A DNA stretch of 64,000 nt from Vombatus ursinus (GCF_900497805.2 NW_020940358.1:30573948-30637947), one strand, 5' to 3'; shown: positions 41,948 to 52,744, counted from the first letter of the stretch. Notes: a model not told the origin generated them from the sequence alone. Numbers and translations: made by a program.

Positions 41948-42347
41948 NNNNNNNNNNNNNNNNNNNNNNNNNNNNNNNNNNNNNNNNNNNNNNNNNNNNN
42001 NNNNNNNNNNNNNNNNNNNNNNNNNNNNNNNNNNNNNNNNNNNNNNNNNNNNNNNNNNNNNNNNNNNNNNNNNNNNNNNNNNNNNNNNNNNNNNNNNNNN
42101 NNNNNNNNNNNNNNNNNNNNNNNNNNNNNNNNNNNNNNNNNNNNNNNNNNNNNNNNNNNNNNNNNNNNNNNNNNNNNNNNNNNNNNNNNNNNNNNNNNNN
42201 NNNNNNNNNNNNNNNNNNNNNNNNNNNNNNNNNNNNNNNNNNNNNNNNNNNNNNNNNNNNNNNNNNNNNNNNNNNNNNNNNNNNNNNNNNNNNNNNNNNN
42301 NNNNNNNNNNNNNNNNNNNNNNNNNNNNNNNNNNNNNNNNNNNNNNN
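41948..42347. other. assembly gap (400 N)
   Basis: A run of exactly 400 N. Because both flanks are the same 128 bases, the gap probably stands for no extra sequence. Confidence 0.98.
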
Positions 42348-42475
42348 TGACTCCAGGACCGGTGCTCTATCCACTGCGCCACCTAGCTGCCCCTAAATGG
42401 TAGAATTTATATTGAATTTTCAAGATTGAGGGGCAGCTAGGTGGCGCAGTGGATAGAGCACCGGTCCTGGAGTCA
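42348..42475. repeat. 128-bp gap-flanking duplicate, right copy
   Basis: Base-for-base repeat of 41820-41947. Confidence 0.97.
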
Positions 42476-42585
42476 GGAGGACCTGAGTTCAAATTCGGCC
42501 TCAGACCAAACACTTGACACTTACTAGCTGTGTGACCCTGGGCAAGTCACTTAACCCCAATTGCCTTTAAAAAAAACAAAACAAA
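42430..42585 (+). mobile_element. A-tailed tRNA-SINE, right arm of the inverted pair
   Basis: 'GGGGCAGCTAGGTGGCGCAG' to 'CCCCAATTGCCTTTAAAAAA'. Its first 78 bases are the exact reverse complement of the left-arm SINE. Confidence 0.93.
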
Positions 42586-43200
42586 TCTACCATTCATCAC
42601 CATCCCCACCCCTACCCAAAATCTCCCAAGTAACATTAGTATCTGGCTTTTCTATCTCTAGGCATCAGAATCCCCATAAGTAACCAAGGCTATCCAGATG
42701 TTATCATAGTATAAGTTATCATAGTTATTATTATAGTATAATGCATGTGGAGAGTAGTACCATGATTTAACCTTATCCAGTTAGCAAGGGAACATTGGTA
42801 GGTCACCTTCTGGTGAGTGCTACTTCTTCCTACCCCCAAGGATTCTATCACGCAATCCTGACAAAACTCAAGGCACCGTGGAGGCAAGTCTTTGCTTTTC
42901 TGTGCTGCTCTTAGAGATTCTGACACCCACATAATATCAGCTTCCCTTCTTTCTGAACGCTCCAGCATCCACTGCCTTTAGCTGCCCCCACTGTTACCTG
43001 ATGGCCGCCCTCAGTGCAGTTCGACGTGTCTTAGCTTGGCTCACGTACCTTGCCAGGTGGTTACTGTGACCACCTTTTCCACTTGCCAGCATAACCTGGA
43101 AACCCATTCTCATAGCACCTCTCTCAGAAGCCAAAGCTCATAGTACTTTTATTTGCTTTTTTGTCTGTTTGTTTGTTTTTAATGTGTTCTATGGTCTTTC
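42586..43200. other. unassigned intronic sequence
   Basis: About 600 bp without recognised repeat or exon. Confidence 0.35.
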
Positions 43201-43201
43201 T

Positions 43202-43453
43202 AGGGCAGCTAGGTGGTGCAGTAGATAGAATGCTGGGGTTGGCCTTATTTTCCTGAGTTTATATCTGGCCTCAGACACGTACTAGCTGTGTGACCCTGGG
43301 CAAGTCATTTAACCCTGTTTACCTCAGTTTTCTCATCTGTAAAGTGAACTAAAGAAGGAAATGGGAAACCACTCCAGTATCTTTGCCAAAAAAAAAACAA
43401 ACCCAACAACCCAAGTGGGGTTACAAAGAGTCACACGTGACTGAACAACAATA
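43202..43453 (+). mobile_element. MAR1-type tRNA-RTE SINE
   Basis: 'GGGCAGCTAGGTGGTGCAGT', CORE, 'GAAGGAAATGGGAAACCACT' and 'CACACGTGACTGAACAACAA'. Confidence 0.92.
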
Positions 43454-43555
43454 ACAGAAATGGTCTTTTTTCTTTCCCAGAAGAACATGGGAGGGGCCAA
43501 GGGTCAACAACCCCTTAGAACTGCATGAATCCCCTCTGGCATACCTGCCATAGCG

Positions 43556-43866
43556 TCATAGAATGTTACAGCTGGAAGGTACCTTGGAGATCATCTAGTC
43601 CAATTCTTTTATTTTACTTGTTGTTCAATCATTTAGTTGTATCTGACTCTTTGTGAGCCTGTGGACCCTACTGTCCATGAGGATTTCTTGGAAAAGACAA
43701 TGGAGTGGTTGGCCATTTCCTTCTCCAGTAGATTAAGGCAAACAAAGGTCAAGTGACTTGCACAGGGTCACACAACTGATAAGTATCTGAGGTCAGATTT
43801 GAACTCTGGTCTTCCTGACTCTAGGCCCAGCATTCTATCCACTGATCCACCTAGCTGCTTCTCTTA
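43556..43866 (-). mobile_element. MIR3 fragment with MAR1-type SINE
   Basis: A MIR3 3' piece (43556-43612, 'CATAGAATGTTACAGCTGGA') is cut by a minus-strand MAR1 at 43617-43866 ('TTGTTCAATCATTTAGTTGT', 'GGCCATTTCCTTCTCCAGTA'). Confidence 0.85.
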
Positions 43867-43874
43867 TTTTATAT

Positions 43875-44120
43875 AGCAATAATAATAATAGCCAACATTT
43901 ATGTAGTGCTTTCAGGTTTGCAACGTGCTTGATATACGTTGTTTCATTGGAACCTCACAACAACTCTAGGAAGTAGTTGCTATTATCGTCCCCATTTTAC
44001 AGATGAGGAAACAGAGGCTGAGAGAGGTTAAGTGACTTGTCCTTGGTCACACAGTTAGTAAGTGTCTGAGGCAGGATTTAAACCCAGGCCTTCTTGACTT
44101 TATGTCTAATGCATGCTGCC
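43875..44120 (-). mobile_element. MIR/THER1 CORE-SINE
   Basis: 'AGCCAACATTTATGTAGTGC', 'GATGAGGAAACAGAGGCTGA' and the reversed head. Confidence 0.88.
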
Positions 44121-44133
44121 TTCTGAGGCAGCT

Positions 44134-44178
44134 ATTATTATTATTATTATTATTGTTGTTGTTGTTGTTGTTGTTATT
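44134..44178. repeat. (TTA)n/(TTG)n microsatellite
   Basis: ATT repeats, then GTT repeats, then ATT. Confidence 0.95.
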
Positions 44179-44449
44179 ATTCTTCCTAGTAGTAAAAGGA
44201 GTTTGGGACACTTGCCATCTCCCACTAAGGGTCCTCTATTTCTAGACTCATACATATAGATTAGATTCAGTACTGTAGGAGGGTGGAGATCCTGTATTCT
44301 AGAAGGAGGGGGTCAGAGTCCTTTTTGGTGAATCTGGTTCTTTATGCCCTTATCTTACAGTCCTGGGGTAAATCAATTAAAGCTTGGGTATTGCTCACAT
44401 CTATGGCTTCTAAAAAGAGAGTAGAAAGGTATGCATTGTACATTATTGA

Positions 44450-44700
44450 TCAGGTAGAGGCAGGGCTATGCTGGTAAATGTTTAACCCATGCTCTCAAAG
44501 AAAATGTGCTCAGGACACACACACTTTTAAGTTTAATGTGCATTGTTAAGATTTTCTGTATCACTTGCTTAAGTTTAGAAAATCAAAACACTAAATCAAG
44601 CCTTGATTTGTAGTGTTTGCCAATTTTCAAGATGTAAAAGTTCACACTGAAAATTGAACAATTGGCAATTAGCTGTCTCCACATATCCCTAGGTATAGGA
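44450..44700 (-). repeat. unnamed dispersed repeat, copy 2
   Basis: 'ACACTTTTAAGTTTAATGTG', 'TCACTTGCTTAAGTTTAGAA' and 'AATCAAGCCTTGATTTGTAG' align with 15200-15350. Confidence 0.6.
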
Positions 44701-45108
44701 CTGTTATTTATTTCCCACACACAAAAGAAATGGTTAAAACACAAAAGACTCATAAGTGTACATTGACAAAGACATAAAACATTATAAGTAGCTCAAAACC
44801 TCTATTATAGTCTTCCAGGAGGTTGATACTTAAAACATTTAAAGCAGAGAGAATATAGTTGTGTTGTTAAGTGGATATTTCATTTGCACCTTCACCTTCC
44901 AAATAAGCCTTTTAAAATCTGTGTCTTCTGGCCAGTCGGGGCAGTATTTAGGCTCATCATCTTTTGGGGGTTGTCTTCTCAAAAAAAAGTTGTAGTTGTA
45001 GAAACTTCTGCCTGCTGTTGGTCAGCTCCAGCTGAGGTACTACGAGCTCTTGATCTCTCGTGTAGATAGTAAGGAGCAATGAACTGTTCATGATTAGTGA
45101 TGTGACAA
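44701..45108. other. unidentified sequence
   Basis: No family recognised. It may continue the unnamed repeat or be another old element. Confidence 0.35.
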
Positions 45109-45109
45109 T

Positions 45110-45438
45110 GAAAACTTTGTTTTAAAAAGATTATTCTAGTGGTAGAAATTGTTAAGGCTGGAGGAAAAAGACTAGTTGAAAGACTTTTTAATAATTCAGA
45201 GATGAGGTAATAAGGATCTAAATTTGGGTAATTAAATTGTTAGTGGAGAAGAGAAGATAGAGGACAGAGATGGTACTAAAGTATTGATAGACCTTGGTAA
45301 TAGACTCCTCCTTTCCTTTCATATCCAATTGAAAATGGCAGGTTGCAAGCTTAGGAGAATTACAGAGCCTTTGACAGAAAAAGAGAAGTCATAATGGGGA
45401 GCGAGATGGTACTAGGGGAAAGGTTGTGAATTTTGCTT
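45110..45438 (-). mobile_element. L2 LINE RT-region fragment
   Basis: 'AGATTATTCTAGTGGTAGAA' and 'AGAGATGAGGTAATAAGGAT' follow L2 ORF2 order in reverse. Confidence 0.6.
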
Positions 45439-45454
45439 TAGATATATTGAGAGA

Positions 45455-45579
45455 AGTCAGGAGGACCTGAGTTCAAATCCAGCCTCAGACACTTGACACT
45501 TACTGGCTGTGTGACCCTGAGCAAGTCACTTAACCCCAATCGCCTCACCAGAAAAAGCAAAACAAAACAAAACAAAAAC
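45455..45579 (+). mobile_element. 5'-truncated A-tailed tRNA-SINE, 15-bp target duplication
   Basis: It starts at AGTCAGGAGGACCTGAG and ends in an (AAAAC)n tail. Flanked by AGATATATTGAGAGA at 45440-45454 and 45580-45594, an exact L1-style duplication. Confidence 0.93.
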
Positions 45580-45594
45580 AGATATATTGAGAGA

Positions 45595-46010
45595 GTCTCC
45601 TAGTGACGCTATTTGTCTACAAATCATGGAACACCACATTGCTATTATTTCCCAGTGACTCCCTCCCTCCAGTAGAATTTTCCATCGGAACAAAGGAGTG
45701 CAGCTAAACAAAACAAACACATCGATCATATCTTATAATATATGCCTCCTTCCACACCTGTGGTCCACCACCTCCCTCCTGAGAGGAAGGAGTTACATTC
45801 AGAATCAATCCTCTGAAAGCCTCGAGGCTGGTCACCATGTAGATCACAGTTCTGATCTTTTTCAGTATTATTTTCCTTTACGTTATTGCAGTTAGTGGTT
45901 AACTTGTTTTTTTGGTTCTGCTTACTTTGCTCTGCACCAATTCACACAAGTTTTCTGATATTTCTGAGTCATTTACAGATGTTTTCATGGTACAACAACA
46001 TTACATTAAG
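45595..46010 (-). mobile_element. L1 ORF2 end / 3' UTR
   Basis: 'GTTCTGATCTTTTTCAGTAT' and 'TTGGTTCTGCTTACTTTGCT' match the reverse of the L1 3' region. Confidence 0.65.
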
Positions 46011-46195
46011 ATCACAGGTCTAAAGTTGGAAGGAACCTCAGAGGCTATTGAGTTCAGTTCATTTTGCAGACAAGGAAACTAGGGCTCAAGAAAGACAAAT
46101 GATTCACCCAAGGTCTCATAGATAATAAGTGAGAGGCAGGATTTGAATCCAGGTCCTTTGACCACTTATGCTGCCTCCACTGGTGATATTTGTTA
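46011..46195 (-). mobile_element. MIR3/THER2 CORE-SINE
   Basis: 'AAGATCACAGGTCTAAAGTT', 'GGATTTGAATCCAGGTCCTT'. Confidence 0.85.
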
Positions 46196-46386
46196 GCACA
46201 GTTCAGGCCAGATTGCAGGGGAGAAAGGAAAGACTATGAGGTAAGAAAACAAAGGCAGTGGGTATAGAGAAATGAATAAGAGAAATAGAAGGAATATGAC
46301 ATGATCACTCTGACAAATGAAGAGGGACAAGGATTTTTGTTTGTTTGTTTTGGGGAATTTTTTTTTTTTTTTGCAGTTGGTTTCTG

Positions 46387-46547
46387 TTATTTATTCATTT
46401 TTTTTTTTTAGGTAGTTGGGGTTAAGTGACTTGCCCAGGGTCACACAGCTAGTAAGTGTCAGGTGTTTGGTCTGAGGCTGGATTTGAACTCAAGTCCTCC
46501 TTACTTCAGGGCTGGTGCTCTATCCACTGCACCACTTAGCTGCCCTG
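46387..46547 (-). mobile_element. A-tailed marsupial tRNA-SINE
   Basis: T-rich start, 'GTTGGGGTTAAGTGACTTGC' and the reversed head CTTAGCTGCCC. Flanked by GGTTTCTGTTA and GGTTTCTGTTT. Confidence 0.92.
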
Positions 46548-46836
46548 GTTTCTGTTTTGAGGATAGGAGAGGCCTGTGTTTGTTTGAAGCAACAGGAAAA
46601 GAAGCATGAAAATAAAAGATGTTGAATAAATATAAATTAAGGGAGGGAGGTCTGTGAGGAGACAGGAAAGAATGGGTTCAAGAGGCAGGTGGAGGGATGA
46701 GTCTGGCAGGGATGAGGACCCCCCTCCCTCTGAGACAGGCAGGAGGAGATGGGATGGGACGTGTGTACAGGCCAATATTTTGGGGTGGAGAGGGTGCACA
46801 TGCCAGATGGCCTTGATTTTCCCAATGAAGGAGAGG

Positions 46837-46844
46837 TGACGTCA
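46837..46844. promoter_or_regulatory. CRE palindrome TGACGTCA within L2
   Basis: A perfect 8-base CRE site. It lies inside an L2 relic, so it probably arose by mutation there. No evidence of use. Confidence 0.25.
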
Positions 46845-47335
46845 TCTGCTAAGAAGCTGAAGAAAGGGGCGGGATGGGGAGTTGAGAGGAGAGTTGAAGG
46901 TCTCAAGAAATCATTGTGGGGAATTTGCTGGAGAATCAACAAACAAACGGATAAAAGAAAGGCCCAGTCTGAGGTTAGATGAAAAGGAATTGGTAGTGGG
47001 TTAAGTAAACAAAATCCCGAGCTTGTTCTAGAAACATTCTGTGGCCTGGGACAAGACGAGAGAGAGAGCAGAGAGAGGGGGCCCATCCAGGGTTGGATAA
47101 TGGAGGGAATAACTGAAGAGGATGAAGACTAAGGTCTTAGTAAAGGAGCTTAAAAGACAACACATAAAGGGGTGTTGGGAAGGGAGAGGGTTCACCTGCC
47201 AGCGTGGCGAGGAGATGACAGAGAAGTGGGTCCCAGGAAGGCAAGGTAAAGGCTCACCAATCAGAAACGGGGACCCAGAGGCAGAGGCCAAGGCTTTGGT
47301 GGAAGAGTGTTAAAGATGACATTACAGGGGGTACA

Positions 47336-47336
47336 T

Positions 47337-47370
<34 letters not shown>

Positions 47371-47460
47371 TATGCATATGTATATGTATATATATATACT
47401 ATATATATACACATAGATATATAGATACATACACCTATATAATACGTGTGTATAGGTATT
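47336..47460. repeat. (GT)n / (TA)n microsatellite
   Basis: GT repeats followed by TATG and TATA repeats. Confidence 0.95.
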
Positions 47461-47626
47461 GAAAGTCAACTTATACAAATACGTGGAAGCAAAAGATGAA
47501 TTGTTAAACACACTTAGGCTGGTTGGAACTGGGAATATGTGAAAGGGGAAAGTGAGAAATTATTTTAGAAAGGATTGGCAGGAGCTCATTGGGGAGGGGC
47601 AGGGAGGTTTAGTAGTTAGTATAAAG

Positions 47627-47916
47627 CAGGGCTTCTTAAACTTTTTCTACTCAGGACCCCTTTTTGGTTTTGGCAGCATGCCTTGGCCTTGCGTGGCCTG
47701 AGGGCATGCGCAATGCAAAGTGTGCCTGCTTTGTGCTCAGAGCCAAAGCTTCAGTGAAGTCCAAGGAACACGAGCAGGCCCTGCCAAAAACACTTCAGAT
47801 TCATTCCATTTGATTTTTAATTAATATTTGGTCATTGAGCGTTTAGAAACCTTTTACTGTTGCCAAATTTTTTGCAACCCCATATGGGTTCATGATCCAC
47901 AGTTTAAGAAGCACTG
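47627..47916. mobile_element. hAT-type MITE, 290 bp, exact 8-bp target duplication
   Basis: CAGGGCTTCTTAAACTTTTT at the left and the inverse CAGTTTAAGAAGCACTG at the right. Flanked by GTATAAAG on both sides (47619-47626, 47917-47924). No transposase coding. Confidence 0.9.
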
Positions 47917-48289
47917 GTATAAAGAGTTTCTATTCTATCCTAGATGCAGTAGGGAGCCACTGAAAATTGTTTGTTTGTTTAAGAGAGTAAGAAGTGACAT
48001 GTGTCTTAGCAAGATTTTTTTTTATCTGTATGATGAGTTGATTGGAGAGACCTGAGGCAGGTGGTAGGGAAGGCCTTGTTTATTACGATAGTCAAAATGT
48101 AATGAAGACTTGGGTAAGGCTGTGTCAGTGGTGGACAGAAAAGGAGATTCAAGAGTTGTTTGGGGGTGGAAATGAAGGTATTTAAAACTGAACTGATATG
48201 GGGCAAGGGAAATGAAAGAATCAAGGATGATTTTGTAGCTGTGAGCATTGATGTTTATCCGTGCCCTCAACAGAAATAGGAAAGTTTGT

Positions 48290-48545
48290 AATATTATTAA
48301 CTATCATCATCACTGATATTTACATAGTGCTTAAAAGTTTCCACAGTACTCTACATACATTATCTTATTTGATCCTCAACTCTGTGAAGTAGGTACTACA
48401 AGTTTTATTATCCTCATTTTACAGATGAGGAAACTGAGACTTAGAAAGCTTAAGTGCCTGTCAATGGTCATGCAGCTAGTTAATGTCAAAGCAGCCTTTT
48501 GTACACAGTAGACACTTAAATGTTTATTGAATGGAATTGGAGCGG
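48290..48545 (-). mobile_element. MIR/THER1 CORE-SINE with L2 tip
   Basis: 'TATTTACATAGTGCTTAAAA', 'ACAGATGAGGAAACTGAGAC', then 'CACAGTAGACACTTAAATG', a short L2 tip in plus orientation. Confidence 0.75.
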
Positions 48546-48784
48546 GAATTTGAACTTTGGTTTCTTCTAACTCCTGGGCTAGTGTTTATGACGAATTCTG
48601 TTTTGAAGAAGTTGAGTTTGAGATGTCTATAGAACTTTTAGGTGACAGAGTCTAACAAGTAGTTGGTGATGCACCATTGGAGTTTGGGAGAAAGATTAAG
48701 GATACAGAGATTTGGGAAATCATCCATGTAGAAATACTAATTGCTCCAGTGGGAACTGGTGAGATCATTAAGAGAAAAAGTACA

Positions 48785-49225
48785 TGCTGGTCAAAGTGGC
48801 CTCCTTGCTGTAACCCATCTGCAGCACTCCATCTCTTGTCTCTGTGACTTTGGACAGGCTCTCCCTCATTTCTGGAATGTTCTTCCTCCTTTCCTCCAGG
48901 TCTTGGAATCCCTCACTCCCTTCAAAGCCCAGTTCAAGTGCCACATGAGGCCTTTCTTGATTATTCTAGTTGCTAGTGCTTCCTGGAAAATTTGTATTTA
49001 TTTTGCTCAACTTTTTCATTTAATTATCTCTGTGTATATATTGTTCCCCCTTCCCAGTGTAATAAGCTTTGACAGCTTAAAACTGCACTGAGACTTTTGG
49101 GATATTCTGTATAACGTCATCAAAGACAAGGACTATTTAAGTTTTGTCCTTGTATCCCCAGCACTTAGCTTAGTACTTGGTATATGGCAGGTGCCTAATA
49201 CATTTATTGATTGCATTGAATTTAA
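48785..49225 (+). mobile_element. L2 LINE 3' end carrying a mariner MITE piece
   Basis: ORF2 end with readable CDFGQALPHFWNVLPPFL (L2 C-terminus like), then 3' UTR. 49061-49111 inside it is half of a mariner-type MITE (AGCTTAAAACTGCACTGAGA). It is inserted head-on into a minus-strand L2. Confidence 0.85.
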
Positions 49226-50041
49226 AGAATATAGGGAAAAGAGAAGATGGTTTACAATGAACCCTGGTGGGTAGCACTAATTAGGGATGGGAAATAGATG
49301 CCAATCTGATAAAAGAGTCTGAAAAGGAGTAATCAGACAAGTTGGAAGAGAACCAAGAATGAGCAGTGTTACAGCAATCAAAGGGAAGAAACCGTATCAA
49401 GAGGAGGAGGAGGATAGTGGTGTTAAGAGAGACAGAAAGGTCAAGATGATGGATTTAGAATTTAAGAGATCAATGGTACTTTTGGAGAGAGCAGTTGGGT
49501 TACAGAGCAGGTGGTGAGCCAGTGAATAGAGAGGACTCTTTTTAGGAGTTTGGTATTGAAAAAGAAGATACATATAGAACAAAAGTTCAAGAGGATTCTA
49601 GGGCCAGATGAATGGATGAATGAAAAAGCATTTATAAAGTGCTATGATGTGCTAAACAATCACTGCTCTCCAATAGTTCACATTGTAATGAGAAAGATAA
49701 CTCATAGAGGAGACCTCAACTTCAGGGCCAATTGCAAAGCCCAACAGTGCTTAGGATGTGTTTTCAGGTTAGATAAGAATCTAACCTGGGTGTCTGAATT
49801 CCTCAAATGGAGGAGACCTGAGGGTATCTGTAAAGATGGAATAAGTAGATAGGAAGAGTTACAAGATGAGAGAGATGCAATGATTTGATGAGTCAAGCTT
49901 CTATAGAGAAGAGGGTGATGGAATTGGAGTATAAATATAGGGGCAATCTGGACAAGAAAGGTCACCATTTGCCCAAATATTTCATCACACCCTTAAAATA
50001 TTTTAAAATCTAGAGAAAGAGCTCTAGCACGGTGGCTAAAT

Positions 50042-50210
50042 CAGGCAGCTAGATGGCTCAATGGATAGAGAGTACACTGGGAGTCAGAAAGATCTGAGTT
50101 TGAATCTTGCCTTAGATCTCACAGGGTTTTTGTGAGAATCAAATGAGTTAACATATATAAAATGCTTTGCAAATCTCAAATCTCTATATAAATGCTGGTT
50201 ATTATGGTAG
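50042..50210 (+). mobile_element. MIR/THER1 CORE-SINE, internally deleted
   Basis: 'GGCAGCTAGATGGCTCAATG' head joins straight to the 'AAATGAGTTAACATATATAA' 3' part. The middle core is missing. Confidence 0.8.
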
Positions 50211-50857
50211 AAATTACACAGATTGAAGAGGCATAAAATAGAAGGAATTCACCCCAGTGAGATCTCAGGACCACAGAAGTATTGAAATGTAACCTGTGGC
50301 TCAGAACCACAGCTCTGAACTCATGTGACTTAAGTTCATGTGTTGGAGATGTCTCAGTATTTATTATACAGACTTATGCCTCCACCCTTGAAACACAGAA
50401 ATTTGACTCATTTTGGCTTTCCTCTCAGGGTATTCGCTTCCCTTTGCCAGTACCATCTAACAAGGTTCGGGAACACAGAAAAAGTTTATTCTACATAACA
50501 ACAAATCCTGAAAGGACTGAGCCCAAAGGCAGTCAACAAAACTCTCAGCTTTTCAGTCATTCCAGACTCAGAGCACCATTCTGTGGTTGAGGTCACCACT
50601 AACCAAAATGGGAGAAGAACCAAGGGTTGCTGGAAAATCTAATAATCTACTCCTCTGATAAGTTCCAATAGGCCAGGGATCTACACAGTACCACCCTGGG
50701 GTTGAGACTCCTCTAAGTAGAGAAAGAACTTGGGCTTACCAGAGAATCAAACCACTCTCAACTCCTTGCCCCTGACCTGCACAGCCCACACGATTGTGGG
50801 AACCAGTGAAAACAAAGCTTTAGATTTGTCCCTCCATATTATGGCTCTCAAGTAAAG
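50211..50857. other. unidentified sequence
   Basis: No family or exon recognised. It could belong with 51041-51775 as one older element split by the L2. Confidence 0.35.
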
Positions 50858-51040
50858 AAGCATTTATTAAGTACTTACTGTGTACCATGTTCCATGCTAA
50901 TAACTAGGGATACAAATATAAGCAAAAAGAAAGCTAGACCCTACCCTCAAGAAACTTACATTCTAACAGGAGAAGACAACATATAAAAGAAAGCTAAAAA
51001 GGGTAAGAGAGAGAGAAGGTACCTACACGAAGGCATGGTA
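50858..51040 (-). mobile_element. L2 LINE 3' tip
   Basis: 'AAGCATTTATTAAGTACTTA', 'GGGATACAAATATAAGCAAA', 'CTCAAGAAACTTACATTCTA'. Confidence 0.85.
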
Positions 51041-51775
51041 GCAAAGTCTCTAGAGAATGAAGAATGACTGCTCTGCATCCTTCCTCAAAATGGTTTCTGG
51101 AAAGCACTCTCCCCATGGGAGAAGGAAGCTATAGAGGCAATGGAGAAGGCAGCTGAGGCATGGTGGTTCTATGCTTTATACCCCTTGGTTCTGGCACCTA
51201 TAACACCTGCCTTAGAACAGGAACTCTGAGTTGCTCTACTGTTGCTATTTTATATACCATCTACCGTTTTTATCCACCCACTACTCTTATTTCCTCATCT
51301 TTGCTACCCGCTTCTGTTTTCCACATAGAGAAATAATGATGATATGCTTCTGGGCTAGTTAACACCTTCATAAGTCTTTTGTTTATCTGGCCTCTTGCAT
51401 CAGCTACTTCTGGCCAGCAGGCACAGGCACGCATGACAAAGGGTCCCTCAGACAGCTGTTGCAGATCTTCTCACTCTCCTGTCCCAAACAATGGTTCCCA
51501 GCCTTTAGTCCCAACATAAGTTAGGGTGATTGAATACTATTCACCTCTTCCCTGTCCAGGGTGCAAGCAATGTGCCCCCCAAATGGTCAGTACCTCTGCT
51601 GAGTCTTTCTGAGACTCCCTTTTCTTTTTACCTTTTATGAATCCTATCAGTCCCCACTTTCCAAAGTCTAGAGACTGGCCATGTAAATTAGCTGAGGCCT
51701 CAGAGGAGCCTCAGGAGAGAACTCAAGGGGAAATAATGGCCAATGGCAACAGCCTAAGGCTTGTACCTGTCAGAG
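51041..51775. other. unidentified sequence
   Basis: No coding or repeat identity established. Confidence 0.35.
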
Positions 51776-51868
51776 ATTGTTGTTTGTCCTGCGTTCTCAA
51801 AGAGGACCATGACATCAGGAAGGTGATGCCATGATTTGCAAGTGAGTTGGATTTAAGTGAGGTAGGGC
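51776..51868 (-). mobile_element. RTE-like (AAC)-tailed repeat, short copy
   Basis: 'GAGGACCATGACATCAGGAA' and 'GCCATGATTTGCAAGTGAG' match 12462-12600. Confidence 0.7.
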
Positions 51869-51869
51869 T

Positions 51870-52150
51870 GTCAGAGAAATATCCGAATGAAGGATGGATT
51901 GAAGACGATAGAACTGGAGGCAGGGAGACCAGTTAGGAGATTATTGCAATTGTCCAGACAAGAGATGTTGGGAGCTTGAATAGTATAGTGGCCAAGTGAA
52001 GAGAGAGAAGGGAATAAATGTGAGAGATACTTCTGAGTGGTGATTCCACAAGAGGCAACTGGCTGGATGCAGCAGGTAAAGTGGGGAGGGAGAAAGAAAA
52101 GCCAAAGATGATCCAAGAATAAGTTACTGATAAATTTGACATGGCCAAAT
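51870..52150 (-). mobile_element. L2 LINE RT-region fragment
   Basis: 'AGGCAGGGAGACCAGTTAGG' and 'ATTATTGCAATTGTCCAGAC' are L2 ORF2 in reverse (minus-strand AIISLLTGLPASSS-like reading). Confidence 0.8.
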
Positions 52151-52740
52151 ATTAAATTAAAATTTATTTACAGAGCATATCCAACAGGCCACCGACCCCA
52201 ATAATTGTCAACACCATTTATTGTAAGGAACGTACACACCCAAACCATGTATAAGTGAAGTAGTCCCTGCCCGTGGCTGTTTATTTGGCTTGAGAGAAGG
52301 CATTTTCTGTTGTCTTTTCACCAGTTTTCCCCTTTCCTTTCCCGACTATCTCTCCATTTCTCTTCAGGAAAAGGAAGGAGAAAAGAGCGTGTCAGTGGGA
52401 TTTTTGTGAAAGGTTCTAGTCTATTCTCTCCATCCGTGCTGGCATCAGCATTTTTCTCTTCAAGGAAGAAGAACCTGGGGAAAAGTGTGGGCTTGGAGGA
52501 ATGGAATGAGTTGTTAGTTAAGGACATTCCTGGTAGGTTTAAGGATACCGCGTGGCTAATCCTGAGATTTTCCTCAACGCAGAGAAAGATTGGGGCAGAA
52601 TCCTGATTGGGGGTGGTATCTTTCCATGCTCTAGAGAAAATACTTATATAGAACTTAGAATAGGACTTGTGATTGGTAAAGGGGACTCTTGCAGCAGGAA
52701 ACTCCGTTCACCCATGTTGTGGTCAGCACCTATTCTATAA
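52151..52740. other. unique intronic stretch
   Basis: About 590 bp with no recognised repeat or exon. Candidate conserved non-coding DNA. Confidence 0.3.
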
Positions 52741-52744
52741 CTTA

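Larger units (their letters stand above)
46200..47320 (-). mobile_element. L2 LINE ORF2 fragment, split by SINE
   Basis: 'AGGCCAGATTGCAGGGGAGA', then after the SINE 'GATGGCCTTGATTTTCCCAA' and 'TCATCTGCTAAGAAGCTGAA', in L2 order on the minus strand. It represents a more 5' part of L2 than the neighbouring copy at 47530. Confidence 0.65.
47530..49620 (-). mobile_element. L2 LINE, broken by MITE, MIR and another L2
   Basis: 'TAGGGAGCCACTG', 'GAGAGACCTGAGGCAGGTGG', 'TTGAGTTTGAGATGTCTATA' and 'TTTTGGAGAGAGCAGTTGGG' are in L2 order. Inserts are a hAT MITE (47627-47916), MIR (48290-48545) and a plus-strand L2 (48785-49225). Another L2 tip abuts at 49600-49720. Confidence 0.8.

Noticed and set aside
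41892-42403. Four long open frames made mostly of X
   Set aside because: They exist only because the 400-N gap was translated. Their few real residues are SINE sequence.
46637-47086. 149-residue minus-strand open frame rich in Ser, Pro and Leu
   Set aside because: It overlaps an L2 ORF2 relic in an apparently wrong frame.
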